Below the pieces are notes generated by a model. That model did not search any database and had not been told where the DNA came from. It worked only from the letters and a program-made list of their open reading frames with translations. From positions 1,527,001 to 1,591,000 of the forward strand of contig NZ_JBBORC010000001.1 of the NCBI RefSeq assembly GCF_038004425.1: a stretch of DNA of 64,000 bases, given 5' to 3'. This DNA is from Solibacillus sp. FSL W7-1464. Its GTDB lineage: Bacteria; Bacillota; Bacilli; Bacillales_A; Planococcaceae. Shown in pieces: positions 38,261-47,128 of this stretch. The position numbers were made by a program, and so were the translations under genes. How positions within the stretch are numbered: position 1 is the stretch's first letter; every line of letters starts with the position of its first letter.

Positions 38261-38309
38261 AAAAAAAAGAGGCACATACTGGCATTTTCAAATGCCAGTA
38301 TGTGCCTCT
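38261..38309 (-). terminator. Very long terminator-like hairpin in the ssuB leader (possible attenuator)
   Basis: On the minus strand a perfect 20-bp inverted repeat (arms 38290-38309 and 38268-38287, only two bases between them) is followed by eight T (38268-38261), just 19 bases before the ssuB start. Most intrinsic terminators have 6-10 bp. It sits about 35 nt after the predicted start of transcription, so expression needs read-through or antitermination. Confidence 0.8.
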
Positions 38310-38349
38310 AGTTGTCTAGTCAGCGCTAATACCTAGTAAACTTATATAC

Positions 38350-38378
38350 ATAATAAACAACCTTGTGAATATTGTCAA
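38350..38378 (-). promoter_or_regulatory. Sigma-A promoter of the ssu operon
   Basis: On the minus strand: perfect TTGACA (38378-38373), a 17-bp spacer and TATTAT (38355-38350). The start of transcription should be near 38343. Confidence 0.8.
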
Positions 38379-38830
38379 ACAATTTCGAAAATGAATTTAA
38401 AAATCGGAATGGAATAGGCAGTCAGGTGTTGATACTACATGGAATAAACCGTGTGGCGACGGGTATTAAGTGCTTAGTGAAACGTATTTTTAAAAAATTG
38501 GTCATGTCTTCTTGATTGAAGTGGAAATATGCTGTTGTTTAAAAGTAGAGAAGCCTCGCTAGACGATACTATCGGTCAAAATAGGTGTTTTATTATTCTT
38601 TTAGGAATAATTCGAGATAAAGATGACAATAACTGTTAATATTTTCAGAAAGAGGGAAAAGGGAGGATTCGATTTTATATGTTACTGTAGTACATTTAGG
38701 TAGATGGCTAATTGGCTTTCATTCATTATTTACAGTTAAATTTATACAAATATGAAACCTTTTGTGTTTATATTCCGTAATATGTAAGTGTAAACAGATA
38801 TTATAAGAAAAAGAGATAGGGGGATGAAGA

Positions 38831-41059
38831 GTGGTAACTTTTAAAAAGGCGGGTGCCATATTAACTGCCACAGCACTGTCTGTTGGATTATTAGCACCTA
38901 TTGCAAGTGCTTCAACAGTAGGAAATGAACATATGGAAAGATTGCCGATCCAAGTTGCACAAACAAATACAACGATAACAAAAGAAGATCTAATGAAGCG
39001 TTTTAGAGAACTATTTCCAAATGAGTTCTCAAATGTATCAGAAAAAGATTTTCATACTGGGGCAGGTTTTTCCCGTCCTACAGACGCTGAGGTGCGTTAC
39101 GAACTTAATTTCTCGAAAAATATTAATGACCAATATGAATATGGAAGTTTTGTTTTTGTGGGAGAAACGTTAGAGCTAGAACAATTCTACTATCAACCGG
39201 CAAACAGAAAGGATGTATTGTTCCCGGCGAAATATTCTAGAGAGGAAGCGCAAAAAGCAGCGGATATTTTTATGGGGAGGTTCAATAAAGGCGAAGGGTA
39301 TGAGCTAGTGCCAAGTTCACAAAATTATTACTCACCTTCTATTTTAACGCAGCCTGTTGAATACTCATTTATGTATGAGAAGAAAAATTCGGGTATTCCA
39401 ATTTCAGATCAGACTATTAATATTCGTGTGTTAGGGGATGGCACAGTGTCATCATTTTATAGAACAACCCCTCCAAAAAAAGATTTTACGTATGATGATT
39501 CATCGAAAAAACAAGATGAATCTATCATTACGAACCGCATACAGGATGCTTTAAAAGCACAGTTGTCTTACACAATTGTACCGGATTATTCAACAGGGAA
39601 TCACAGAGTAAAGCTTGTATATGAACCAAGCAGCCAGGTAACTTCAGGTATCCATGCGCAAACAGGGGAATGGTTAACTGTGGACGGGCTCTCTTCAACA
39701 TTGTCTGCTAAATCTATTACACCAATTGTATCTGCGCCATTAACGGCAAAACATCCAAATATGACAGCAGCGCAGGCACGGGCATTGGCTGAGAAATTGC
39801 TTGCAACAGATATAAAAGGTGTTCAACTGGAGATTGGAGCAGTTGATGAAACAACATCCGAGACTGGTAAAGAAGTATTCAACATTCAATATATGTATAA
39901 CTATCGGAATGGTGGAACAGGAACTGTGCTGACAATTGATAAAGCGACAGGGGAATTCATTCATTACAGCGATATTAAAAGCAATCTTGAAGTGGACACT
40001 GATGACAGCGAGGCGGAAGTGAAGTTAACACAAAAACAGGCCTTGGATAAAGCAATCGCTCTTGTGAAAGAATGGATACCTTCATCTGCTCACAAATATG
40101 CATTGCCTGTAAATGACGGCTACCACGAAACTTACAATAACAGTTATAACTTTACGTTCCCGCGTATTGTGAACGGCCTATCAGTGGCAGGAGACAATAT
40201 ATCGGTAGGTGTTGATGCCAAAACAGGTGCTTTAGTGAGCTTGTATATGAGCGATTTTGGTGATTTGGAGTGGCCGGCAGCAACGGATATTTTATCTGAA
40301 CAGGAAGCAACAAAAATATTGAAAGATGAGTTGAAACTGAAGCTGCAATATGTGAATCATGCAAAAGTGGGGAATGAGCAGCATTACAGTCTGGCATACC
40401 AGCCAATCTTCAAAGAAGGGTTGTCCGCGGGCATTGATGCCAAAACAGGTGAATGGTTAGATCCTTATGGAATGGCCAATTCGGACAAGCCGAAAATCGA
40501 ACATCCAAAAGCTGCCGAAGAATTAAATTATTTAATTCATGCGGGTATTTTAGAAGTAGATGAAAAGTTTAACCCAGATGCCCCTATCACTAAAGAAGAA
40601 GCACTGAAGGTTTTACTGAAATCGGTAACATACATGTATTATAGCTCAAGTTACAATGAGTCCGAAACGGCGGACCAATCATTTACGGATGTTAAGCCGG
40701 ACGATGCCTCATATGCATTTGTCGCACGTGCACTACAAATGGGAATGCTTGATGCCTCTGCCAAAACATTCAATCCTAAGACAGCCCTTACTAATCAGGA
40801 GCTGGCAAGATGGGTAATCGGTACACTGAAACTGAATAAACCTGCACAACTTAGTGATATATATGAATTGAAATATAGTGATGCAGCACTAGTGGATAAG
40901 GCATTACGTGGTCACGTGGCACTGGCATATGCAATGGGATTATTAGAAGCTGAAAACAATCAGCTGAACCCGACGAGTGAAGTCACATATGCACAATTAG
41001 CTCAAGTGACGATTCGTTTAGCCCATAAAATGAATGAATATCAGGTTAATAACTATTAA
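38831..41059 (+). CDS. Secreted YcdB/YcdC-repeat protein with C-terminal S-layer homology domains
   Basis: A 742-residue exported protein. The signal peptide ends near ASA (about residue 28). Residues ~45-550 carry repeated YcdB/YcdC-type modules, each with an SxxA-rich helix followed by GIDAKTGEWL-like beta segments (GIHAQTGEWLT, GVDAKTGALVS, GIDAKTGEWLD). The last ~190 residues contain about three S-layer homology motifs (LIHAGILEVDEKFNPDAPITKEE is the first; FTDVKPDD starts the second) that bind secondary cell-wall polymer. GTG start after AGGGGGATGA. A surface protein; the module's ligand is unknown. The gap 38379-38830 shows no other gene. Confidence 0.88.
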   Translation: MVTFKKAGAILTATALSVGLLAPIASASTVGNEHMERLPIQVAQTNTTITKEDLMKRFRELFPNEFSNVSEKDFHTGAGFSRPTDAEVRYELNFSKNINDQYEYGSFVFVGETLELEQFYYQPANRKDVLFPAKYSREEAQKAADIFMGRFNKGEGYELVPSSQNYYSPSILTQPVEYSFMYEKKNSGIPISDQTINIRVLGDGTVSSFYRTTPPKKDFTYDDSSKKQDESIITNRIQDALKAQLSYTIVPDYSTGNHRVKLVYEPSSQVTSGIHAQTGEWLTVDGLSSTLSAKSITPIVSAPLTAKHPNMTAAQARALAEKLLATDIKGVQLEIGAVDETTSETGKEVFNIQYMYNYRNGGTGTVLTIDKATGEFIHYSDIKSNLEVDTDDSEAEVKLTQKQALDKAIALVKEWIPSSAHKYALPVNDGYHETYNNSYNFTFPRIVNGLSVAGDNISVGVDAKTGALVSLYMSDFGDLEWPAATDILSEQEATKILKDELKLKLQYVNHAKVGNEQHYSLAYQPIFKEGLSAGIDAKTGEWLDPYGMANSDKPKIEHPKAAEELNYLIHAGILEVDEKFNPDAPITKEEALKVLLKSVTYMYYSSSYNESETADQSFTDVKPDDASYAFVARALQMGMLDASAKTFNPKTALTNQELARWVIGTLKLNKPAQLSDIYELKYSDAALVDKALRGHVALAYAMGLLEAENNQLNPTSEVTYAQLAQVTIRLAHKMNEYQVNNY

Positions 41060-41084
41060 TAAGGATGTAAAAGTGCTTATTGTC

Positions 41085-41125
41085 CAATAAAAAATATCCC
41101 ATTGCTATAAGAACGGCAATGGGAT
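41085..41125 (+). terminator. Terminator after the SLH protein
   Basis: ATATCCCATTGC and GCAATGGGATAT form a 12-bp stem followed by TTTTT. Confidence 0.88.
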
Positions 41126-41192
41126 ATTTTTTGTAACCAAGTTGACTTAATGAAAAATCTTAGTTTATACAGAAGGAAATTAACTATGAAAA

Positions 41193-41232
41193 AAAGCGGT
41201 ACGAATGTAAAGCTTCGTACCGTTTTTTTTGC
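41193..41232. terminator. Terminator, probably for the convergent symporter gene
   Basis: AAAGCGGTACGAA and TTCGTACCGTTTT form a 12-13 bp stem with A and T runs outside, so it can work on both strands. Confidence 0.85.
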
Positions 41233-41239
41233 GTAAAAT

Positions 41240-42184
41240 CTATTTACTATTTTCCTTCTTATTCGCTTTTGAACCCCAATAGGTTGCTAGAATCGGTCCG
41301 GAAATATTATGCCAGAAACTGAAGATCGCACTAGGAACCGCTGAGACTGGGTCGAAGTGTGCCATCGCCAATTGCGCTCCTAAGCCTGAATTCTGCATCC
41401 CGACTTCAATCGAAACTGCTTTTTGATCATCGTATTTCAGTTTAAATAATTTCGCTACTAAAAATCCTAATAAGTATCCTAAACCATTATGTAAAATAAC
41501 AATGGCAAAAATGATCAATCCTGTTTCCAAAATTTTATCGCGGCTTCCGCTTACTACCGCAGCAACGATCATCACGATTGCCACAACTGATACTGTTGGA
41601 AGAATATCAACACTTTTTTCTACAATCGGTCTAAATAAGAACTGAGCAAGAATTCCTAAAATAATCGGAATTAACACAACTTTAATTACTGACATAAACA
41701 TGGCCATAAATGAAACTGGTAACCATTCGCTTGCTAATAAGTAGATTAGTGCAGGTGTTACAAACGGTGCCAATAATGTTGTACATGATGTAATCGTAAC
41801 AGATAATGCCGTATTTCCTTTTGCGAGGAATGTCATTACGTTTGATGACGTACCCCCTGGACAACAACCTACTAATATAACCCCAACCGCAATTTCAGGT
41901 GGTAAATTGAAAACTTTTGCTAACGCAAATGCAAGTAAAGGCATAATGACAAACTGGGAAACGATTCCGATAATAACACCTTTCGGATATTGAAGAATTA
42001 ATTTGAAATCATCTAATTTTAGTGTCATCCCCATTCCAAACATGACAATTCCTAATAATATGGTGATGTAACTGCCGATCCATGTGAAATATTCAGGTAT
42101 CCAAATCGCTAAACCAGCGGCAACGAGTACCCAAATCGCAAATGTATTTCCTGCAAACTTTCCTATCTTCTGTAAAACTCCCAT
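41240..42184 (-). CDS. Bile acid:sodium symporter (BASS) family transporter, YocS-like
   Basis: A 314-residue protein with nine to ten helices. GCCPGGTSSNVMTFLAKGN is the BASS family signature and EVGMQNSGLGAQLA the second conserved motif. The family takes up organic anions with sodium (pantothenate precursors, pyruvate, bile acids); the substrate here is unknown. ATG at 42184 has only a modest ribosome site (GAGG twelve bases upstream). Monocistronic. Confidence 0.9.
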   Translation of the reverse strand: MGVLQKIGKFAGNTFAIWVLVAAGLAIWIPEYFTWIGSYITILLGIVMFGMGMTLKLDDFKLILQYPKGVIIGIVSQFVIMPLLAFALAKVFNLPPEIAVGVILVGCCPGGTSSNVMTFLAKGNTALSVTITSCTTLLAPFVTPALIYLLASEWLPVSFMAMFMSVIKVVLIPIILGILAQFLFRPIVEKSVDILPTVSVVAIVMIVAAVVSGSRDKILETGLIIFAIVILHNGLGYLLGFLVAKLFKLKYDDQKAVSIEVGMQNSGLGAQLAMAHFDPVSAVPSAIFSFWHNISGPILATYWGSKANKKENSK

Positions 42185-42337
42185 GATGATGTAACCTCAG
42201 CTTTCTGTTGAATTCATGTAATTGTAGTTTATTAAATTTCTAATTGCAATAATTTTCAGAATTTTAAGCGATTTCGTTATTATTCTAGTTAATATAGTCG
42301 GAAAGTTTGGGGAAAGAGGAGAATTAAAGGTCATAAA

Positions 42338-42374
42338 AAATAGGCTATGCAGCAAAATACTGCACAGCCCATAA
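42338..42374 (-). terminator. Terminator after the luciferase-like gene
   Basis: On the minus strand GGGCTGTGCAG pairs with CTGCATAGCCT and a T run follows. Confidence 0.8.
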
Positions 42375-42384
42375 ACTATCATTC

Positions 42385-43431
42385 TTATCTATTTTTTAAT
42401 TTTGCTACTTCCTCACGGACAATTGGTGCAACTTTCGTACCTAACAGGTCGATGGCATGCAATACTTGATCATGCGGCATGGAACCGACTGGCACGTGTA
42501 AGAAAAATCTTGAAATGCCGACATGTTCGTAAAGATAGATGATTTTCTTCGCAACCGTATCAACATCGCCTACATAGAGAGCGCCTTCCAAGCTGCGGGC
42601 GTCATCAAATGCTTCGCGGGTATACGGAGCCCATCCACGCTCGCGGCCCAGTTTTGTCATAGCCGCTGCTGTTGACGGGAAAAACTGCTCCGCTGCAAGT
42701 TCTGTCGTATCCGCAATAAAGCCATGTGAATGGGAAGCAACACGCAGCTTCGAAATGTCATGACCCGCCTTTTTCGCCACATCATAATAAAGTTGAACGA
42801 TGCGCGCAAAATAGAGGGGACTGCCACCGATAATCGCTAATGTTAATGGCAAACCCAATGTTGCAGCACGGATTGCAGATTGTGGTGTACCGCCGCTCGC
42901 AACCCATATCGGCAATTTCTCCTGAACCGGGCGCGGGTAGATGCCGCGTCCTGGAATCGACGGACGGAATTGGCCAGTTGATGACACAATCTCATTTTCC
43001 TGAAGATTCAATAATAGATCGAGTTTTTCTTCAAAAAGCGCATCATAATCAGTCAAGTCGTTGCCGAACAGCGGGAACGATTCAATGAAAGACCCTCGGC
43101 CAGCCATAATTTCGGCGCGGCCGTTCGATAGTCCGTCAAGTGTCGCGAATTGCTGGAAGACACGTACCGGATCATCTGATGAGAGTACTGTTACAGCACT
43201 CGTCAGCCGAATCTGTTGTGTTTGCATTGCAGCTGCCGCGAGCACGACAGAAGGAACTGATGCAGCATAGTCCTTTCGGTGATGTTCACCGACCCCATAC
43301 ACATCCAGTCCTACCGCATCCGCCAGCTTAATTTCTTCGACGATTTGTCGCAGCCGCTCGGCATGAGTCACTGTTTCACCGGTTAAAGCATCCGGTGTAG
43401 TTTCTGCAAAAGTCGAAATACCTATTTCCAT
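42385..43431 (-). CDS. LLM-class flavin-dependent oxidoreductase
   Basis: A 348-residue bacterial-luciferase-like TIM-barrel enzyme that would use FMN or F420-like cofactor. GVGEHHRKDYAASVP, TSAVTVLSSDDPVRVFQQFATLDGLS and GRAEIMAGRGSF are signatures of the alkanal/limonene-monooxygenase-like subgroup. Substrate unknown. ATG at 43431 follows a near-perfect GGAGGTGATCAC. Single gene. Confidence 0.88.
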   Translation of the reverse strand: MEIGISTFAETTPDALTGETVTHAERLRQIVEEIKLADAVGLDVYGVGEHHRKDYAASVPSVVLAAAAMQTQQIRLTSAVTVLSSDDPVRVFQQFATLDGLSNGRAEIMAGRGSFIESFPLFGNDLTDYDALFEEKLDLLLNLQENEIVSSTGQFRPSIPGRGIYPRPVQEKLPIWVASGGTPQSAIRAATLGLPLTLAIIGGSPLYFARIVQLYYDVAKKAGHDISKLRVASHSHGFIADTTELAAEQFFPSTAAAMTKLGRERGWAPYTREAFDDARSLEGALYVGDVDTVAKKIIYLYEHVGISRFFLHVPVGSMPHDQVLHAIDLLGTKVAPIVREEVAKLKNR

Positions 43432-43553
43432 GTGATCACCTCCAAATAGTAAATGGCTCGTTTCCTTTTCTTACTATCATTACCATATGAAATCATTTTA
43501 GTGCACATCGGCTGGAAATGAAAGAAATGTATCTCTCGTAATGAGCTGTAAAA

Positions 43554-45002
43554 TCATATTTCAGTTAATGCTTTATCTTTTATTTCTATAATTCTTGTAG
43601 CCACTTGCTTAACAAAATAGTCATCATGGGAAACAAAAAGAACGGTGCCGTCATAGGCTCGGATAAAGTTTGCCAAAGCCTCTTTTGCAGCTATATCTAG
43701 GAAGTTTGTCGGTTCATCAAGCAAGAGAATATTATACTGACCCAAAAACAGTTCACTTAATAGCAACCGAATCCTTTCACCGCCGCTTAAAACAGTAATC
43801 CGTTTTTGTAAATCATTCTGTTCAAACTGCATTTGATGCAAAACAGTGCGGATAAATGAATCACTGTATTCACTTCTTGTTTTTATAAAACTCCAGATAG
43901 TATCATCCGGTAAGTTTTGATAGGCAAGCTGTGAAAAATGACCGATTTTTACTTTCGGTGAGATATCTATATTGGAATGCTTTTCGATAATCGCCTGCAG
44001 CAATGTTGATTTTCCACTGCCGTTTGGTCCTGTTATAGCGATCTTTTCCTGCAGGCGAACTTGAAGCCGGCATTGATTCAATAATATCTTTTCTCCGATT
44101 TTTAATGTAAGATCCTGCATCATAATCGGCACTTTGTTATGAAGTTCCAGTGCTTTCGATTGTTTGAAGTGAAGTGGCACATCCTCTTTTACTTTTTCGA
44201 CAACAGGCAGCTGTTCGATCCGTTTTTCCATTGCTTTAGCAGAACGGTAAACCGACTTTTGGCTCGTTCCTTTCGATTTTGTTTCAAACATTCGATTCGC
44301 TTTTGCCTTTGTTTCTTTTTTTGACATCTTCTTGGCCTCGGTAATTTTTTCGGCCTTTTTCATTTTTTCAGCAACAGCCTTCTCCAAATGTGTCTTCTCA
44401 CGAACATATTTTTCATGGGCAGTTGTTTGCTCCTGTTTTTCCCGTTCTTTTTGCGCTGCATAATCGGAGTAATTCCCGCTATATACCGAAACATGCCCGT
44501 CACTCACTTCCCAGATTGTCGTAACGATACTATCCAGCAAGATTCGATCATGACTGACTATGACGACTGCTCCGTAATAATAGCGGAGTTGCTCCTGCAA
44601 AAATTGGATGCCATCCTGATCTAAATGCGTTGTCGGTTCATCTAGAAGCATTGCCTCGTAGTAATGGCTGAATGCCTGAGATATCTTTAACCGTGTTTGT
44701 TCACCACCGCTATGTGGATCAACTGCCTTTAACTTATGGGCAAGCGCGATATCAATATTGTCCTGTGTAACGGCAGGGGATGTTTGTTCAAAATAATAAT
44801 AATCAGCATGTGCGTTTACATTCCCTTGTTGTGGAATGAGCTGACCGGTTAATAATTTTAATAACGTACTTTTACCGGCACCGTTTTTACCGACAATCCC
44901 GATGCGGTCAAATTGATAAATGGCCAGTTGCGGGATTGTAAGTATTTCCTTATCCAAAAATTGTACGTGTATATTTTTCAGTTCAAAGCTTAAGTTTTCC
45001 AT
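43554..45002 (-). CDS. ABC-F ribosomal protection protein (VmlR/Vga/Msr-like)
   Basis: A 482-residue soluble protein with two ABC ATPase domains and no membrane domain. Domain 1 has GKNGAGKST, SGGEQTRLK and LLDEPTTHLD. Domain 2 has GPNGSGKST, LSGGERIRLLL and LLDEPTNFLD. A long Lys/Glu-rich linker (about residues 185-290) joins them and the family's arm domain is lacking. These features fit antibiotic-resistance ABC-F factors that dislodge macrolide, lincosamide, streptogramin or pleuromutilin drugs from ribosomes. The leader with two tiny ORFs supports drug-inducible control. Substrate range is not predictable. Confidence 0.87.
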   Translation of the reverse strand: MENLSFELKNIHVQFLDKEILTIPQLAIYQFDRIGIVGKNGAGKSTLLKLLTGQLIPQQGNVNAHADYYYFEQTSPAVTQDNIDIALAHKLKAVDPHSGGEQTRLKISQAFSHYYEAMLLDEPTTHLDQDGIQFLQEQLRYYYGAVVIVSHDRILLDSIVTTIWEVSDGHVSVYSGNYSDYAAQKEREKQEQTTAHEKYVREKTHLEKAVAEKMKKAEKITEAKKMSKKETKAKANRMFETKSKGTSQKSVYRSAKAMEKRIEQLPVVEKVKEDVPLHFKQSKALELHNKVPIMMQDLTLKIGEKILLNQCRLQVRLQEKIAITGPNGSGKSTLLQAIIEKHSNIDISPKVKIGHFSQLAYQNLPDDTIWSFIKTRSEYSDSFIRTVLHQMQFEQNDLQKRITVLSGGERIRLLLSELFLGQYNILLLDEPTNFLDIAAKEALANFIRAYDGTVLFVSHDDYFVKQVATRIIEIKDKALTEI

Positions 45003-45014
45003 TATCGCTACCTC

Positions 45015-45076
45015 CGAAATTTAAAATTTCGTACCGATAGCTATCGATACGAGCGGTTTGTGTAATCCGCCCGTAT
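45015..45076 (-). promoter_or_regulatory. Three hairpins between uORF2 and the ABC-F start
   Basis: In order of transcription: ATACGGGCGG with CCGCTCGTAT (45067-45076 and 45047-45056), the self-complementary CGATAGCTATCG (45035-45046), and CGAAATTT with AAATTTCG (45015-45031), which abuts the GGAGG ribosome site at 45011-45015. The set resembles a translational attenuator that could hide the ribosome site. Confidence 0.6.
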
Positions 45077-45099
45077 TAAAAGAATAGTAGCATCTGCAT
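45076..45099 (-). CDS. Leader peptide uORF2 (MQMLLFF)
   Basis: Seven codons from ATG at 45099 to TAA ending at 45076, preceded at eight bases by GGAGGG (45108-45113). It lies about 75 nt before the ABC-F start and its stop codon runs into a hairpin. Ribosome stalling or translation here could rearrange the three downstream hairpins. Too short to judge by composition; the ribosome site and position are the evidence. Confidence 0.55.
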   Translation of the reverse strand: MQMLLFF

Positions 45100-45141
45100 A
45101 GTTTTAGCCCTCCATTTTGTAAAATGAGCCTAAAACGCAAT

Positions 45142-45169
45142 AAAAAAGCAGACATATGTATGCCTGCTC
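45142..45169 (-). terminator. Leader terminator 2 of the ABC-F gene
   Basis: On the minus strand AGCAGGCATA pairs with TATGTCTGCT (one G-U) and is followed by TTTTTTA, between the two leader ORFs. Confidence 0.7.
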
Positions 45170-45235
45170 CGAAAAAATATAGAAATCTCCCGTTCAAAGA
45201 GGTATCCCTATGGTTTCTCCGTTTACAAGCATGAC

Positions 45236-45269
45236 AAAAAAGCCCATCTCTAATGGGTTTGCTTTTTTA
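45236..45269 (-). terminator. Leader terminator 1 of the ABC-F gene
   Basis: On the minus strand CCCAT pairs with ATGGG, extended by AAAAAAG and CTTTTTT, ending in a T run. It begins about ten bases after the stop of uORF1, so a ribosome stalled there could prevent its folding. Confidence 0.72.
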
Positions 45270-45277
45270 TTGCCAGC

Positions 45278-45301
45278 TTAGCGTAAACGAATAAAAAACA
45301 T
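45278..45301 (-). CDS. Leader peptide uORF1 (MFFIRLR)
   Basis: Seven codons from ATG at 45301 to TAA ending at 45278, with a strong AAGGAGGG at 45310-45317. It ends in RLR, which matches the +x+ (Arg/Lys-x-Arg/Lys) motif known to make ribosomes stall with macrolides bound. The placement before two terminators fits ribosome-mediated transcription attenuation as described for other ABC-F resistance genes. Confidence 0.7.
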   Translation of the reverse strand: MFFIRLR

Positions 45302-45333
45302 AGAAAAATCCCTCCTTCTCATGAATTACTGCC

Positions 45334-45362
45334 ATCATAATAGATTTCCGGAAATAAATCAA
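45334..45362 (-). promoter_or_regulatory. Probable promoter of the ABC-F leader
   Basis: On the minus strand TTGATT (45362-45357), a 17-bp spacer and TATGAT (45339-45334). It places uORF1's ribosome site about ten bases into the transcript. Confidence 0.5.
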
Positions 45363-45476
45363 TACTGGAATTCATTAGGTGAATTTAAAAGGTAATTGAA
45401 GATTTATAAATATTCAAATATAATTATATTTATAAAACGGACGTAAGAAGGAATTTTTCTTGGAAGACGTGATCGA

Positions 45477-46109
45477 ATGAGTTTATATTTTGCGTATGTC
45501 ATGATTGGCCTTGCCATTGCAATGCCGGTTGGTGCCATTACGGTCGAAATGACGAAACAGGGTTTAAAAAATGGGTTTATGCACGGTTGGGCAGTAGGGC
45601 TTGGCGGAATGACAATAGATCTTGCTTTAATCATTGCTTTGTATTTTGGGGTGGCTAAATTTTTATCGCTGGCTTTTATTCAGCTTCCACTTTGGTTAAT
45701 CGGAGCTGCTTTTTTGTTTGTTTTGGCTTTCGATTCAATTAAAAATGCAGATAAAGATATTGCGTTAGCAGGTGAGAAAGCGAATAGATCCTTTTTATCA
45801 ACATACCGGAATGGTTTATTAGTTGCGGTTTCGCCAGGGAATCTTGTTTTCTGGATTTCTGTATTTGGAGCCGTTTTGGCCGACTCTTATACAGGAAAAG
45901 GGGTCAATCAGTTTTTGATTGTTGCACTAGGCATATTATCAGGTATATTACTGCATGATATTGGGCTTTTAACAATTGTTTCACTTACAAGGAAAGTCAT
46001 GAACCGATCGATGATTAAGTGGACTTCCATTATTGCAGGCATATTATTGTTCGGGTTTGGCTGCTACTTTATTTATGAATTTATTCGTGCTTTAAAAGCA
46101 TTAATTTAA
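45477..46109 (+). CDS. LysE-family amino acid/metabolite exporter
   Basis: A 210-residue protein with six membrane helices. The first helix IAMPVGAITVEMTKQGLKNGF has the LysE/RhtB pattern P-x-G-P/A...GxxxG, and SPGNLVFWISVFG is the matching second-half motif. It exports amino acids or related solutes; substrate unknown. ATG at 45477 has a weak ribosome site. Divergent from the ABC-F leader. Confidence 0.87.
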   Translation: MSLYFAYVMIGLAIAMPVGAITVEMTKQGLKNGFMHGWAVGLGGMTIDLALIIALYFGVAKFLSLAFIQLPLWLIGAAFLFVLAFDSIKNADKDIALAGEKANRSFLSTYRNGLLVAVSPGNLVFWISVFGAVLADSYTGKGVNQFLIVALGILSGILLHDIGLLTIVSLTRKVMNRSMIKWTSIIAGILLFGFGCYFIYEFIRALKALI

Positions 46110-46114
46110 CTAGT

Positions 46115-46163
46115 AGAACAGGTGATTCCAGCATACATATGGTTTCGCCTGTTTGTTTTTTAT
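46115..46163 (+). terminator. Probable terminator after the LysE gene
   Basis: ACAGGTGA pairs with TTCGCCTGT around a long loop and is followed by TTGTTTTTT. The remaining gap to the DedA gene holds no other feature I can support. Confidence 0.6.
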
Positions 46164-46449
46164 ATGTGCACATATAAGGAAGAGACCATGCAAAAAATGC
46201 TCTGACATATCGGTTTTTGCATAGACATACACTGCTATAAAATTAAAAGTTTTGCGGATAAGGCAACATTTGCGGGGAGAGGACGTTCTATTCTAAGGAA
46301 GAACATACATATTAACGGCAAGTTTTCGCAATTCCTATTGTGAAACGGTCAAAGTTTTTGTATGCTAAGTGAATGTAGAAGTGGACTTTGGAGTGGAAAT
46401 CGGGTTGACCGATTTTAACTTTGGATATTGCAAATGATTGGAGTTGTTT

Positions 46450-47076
46450 TTGTTGTTAGATACAATCATTCTCTCGATGATTGAGTTTTTTAAAGGGTTT
46501 GGCTATTTTGGTGTACTGTTGGCACTCTGCTTTGAGTTTATTCCAGCAGAAGTCATATTACCAATGGCCGGGTTTTGGATTGCTCAAGGGGAATATAGCT
46601 ATTGGTTAATGGTGCTTGCCGGAACGGTAGGCGGAACGATCGGACCGTTGACATTATATGCGGTAGGACGTTATGGTGGCCGACCAATTGTCCTGAAATA
46701 CGGGAAATTCTTCTTGATCAATGAAAAGCAAGTGAATGCATCGGACAAGTTTTTCGCAAAATATGGCGCGGGTGTCGCATTTTTCGGTCGCTTTATGCCA
46801 ATCGTCCGTACGGCAATCTCGGTACCATGCGGGATGACAAAAATGAATGTATGGAAGTTTACAATCTACACATTTTTAGCAATGTTTCCGATTACCGCGC
46901 TTTATGTTTATTTAGGCATTCAGCTAGGGGAAAACTGGGAGCAGGCAGGAAATCTGTTTAAACAGTACTTGCAGCCGTTTGTCATCATCATTATTATTCT
47001 TGCAGTAATTTATGCGATTTATAAATACCGCATTAAAATATTGGAGCGTAAAATGAACTTACCGAATAAAAAATAA
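46450..47076 (+). CDS. DedA-family membrane protein
   Basis: About 208 residues with the DedA (SNARE-associated/VTT) fold: an entrant loop with FEFIPAEVILPMAGF, then GGTIGPLTLYAVGRYGG and the signature FFGRFMPIVRTAISVPCGMTKM. Family members act in proton-dependent lipid carrier (undecaprenyl phosphate) or phosphatidylethanolamine flipping and membrane homeostasis. The start is uncertain: TTG codons at 46438, 46450 and 46453 are all in frame; GGAG at 46440-46443 favours 46450. Single gene. Confidence 0.88.
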   Translation: MLLDTIILSMIEFFKGFGYFGVLLALCFEFIPAEVILPMAGFWIAQGEYSYWLMVLAGTVGGTIGPLTLYAVGRYGGRPIVLKYGKFFLINEKQVNASDKFFAKYGAGVAFFGRFMPIVRTAISVPCGMTKMNVWKFTIYTFLAMFPITALYVYLGIQLGENWEQAGNLFKQYLQPFVIIIIILAVIYAIYKYRIKILERKMNLPNKK

Positions 47077-47083
47077 ATACAGG

Positions 47084-47115
47084 AGGGCAGCCGAATTTAC
47101 TGGGCTGCCCTTTTT
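47084..47115. terminator. Bidirectional terminator between dedA and the rgg-like gene
   Basis: AGGGCAGCC and GGCTGCCCT form a nine-bp G/C-rich stem followed by TTTTT, between convergent genes. Confidence 0.88.
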
Positions 47116-47128
47116 AATTTGCTTTCTA

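Noticed and set aside
38261-38345. SAM (S-box) riboswitch or T-box before the ssu operon
   Set aside because: The leader before the hairpin is only ~35 nt and shows none of the conserved S-box or T-box sequences.
45299-45338. Longer leader ORF starting at ATG about 45337
   Set aside because: It overlaps uORF1 in another frame and has no ribosome site, whereas MFFIRLR has a strong one.
46255-46400. ECF-sigma (sigma-W/M/X) promoter upstream of the DedA gene
   Set aside because: TGAAAC near 46340 and GGCAAC near 46263 lack a proper CGTA/CGTC -10 element at 16-17 bp.
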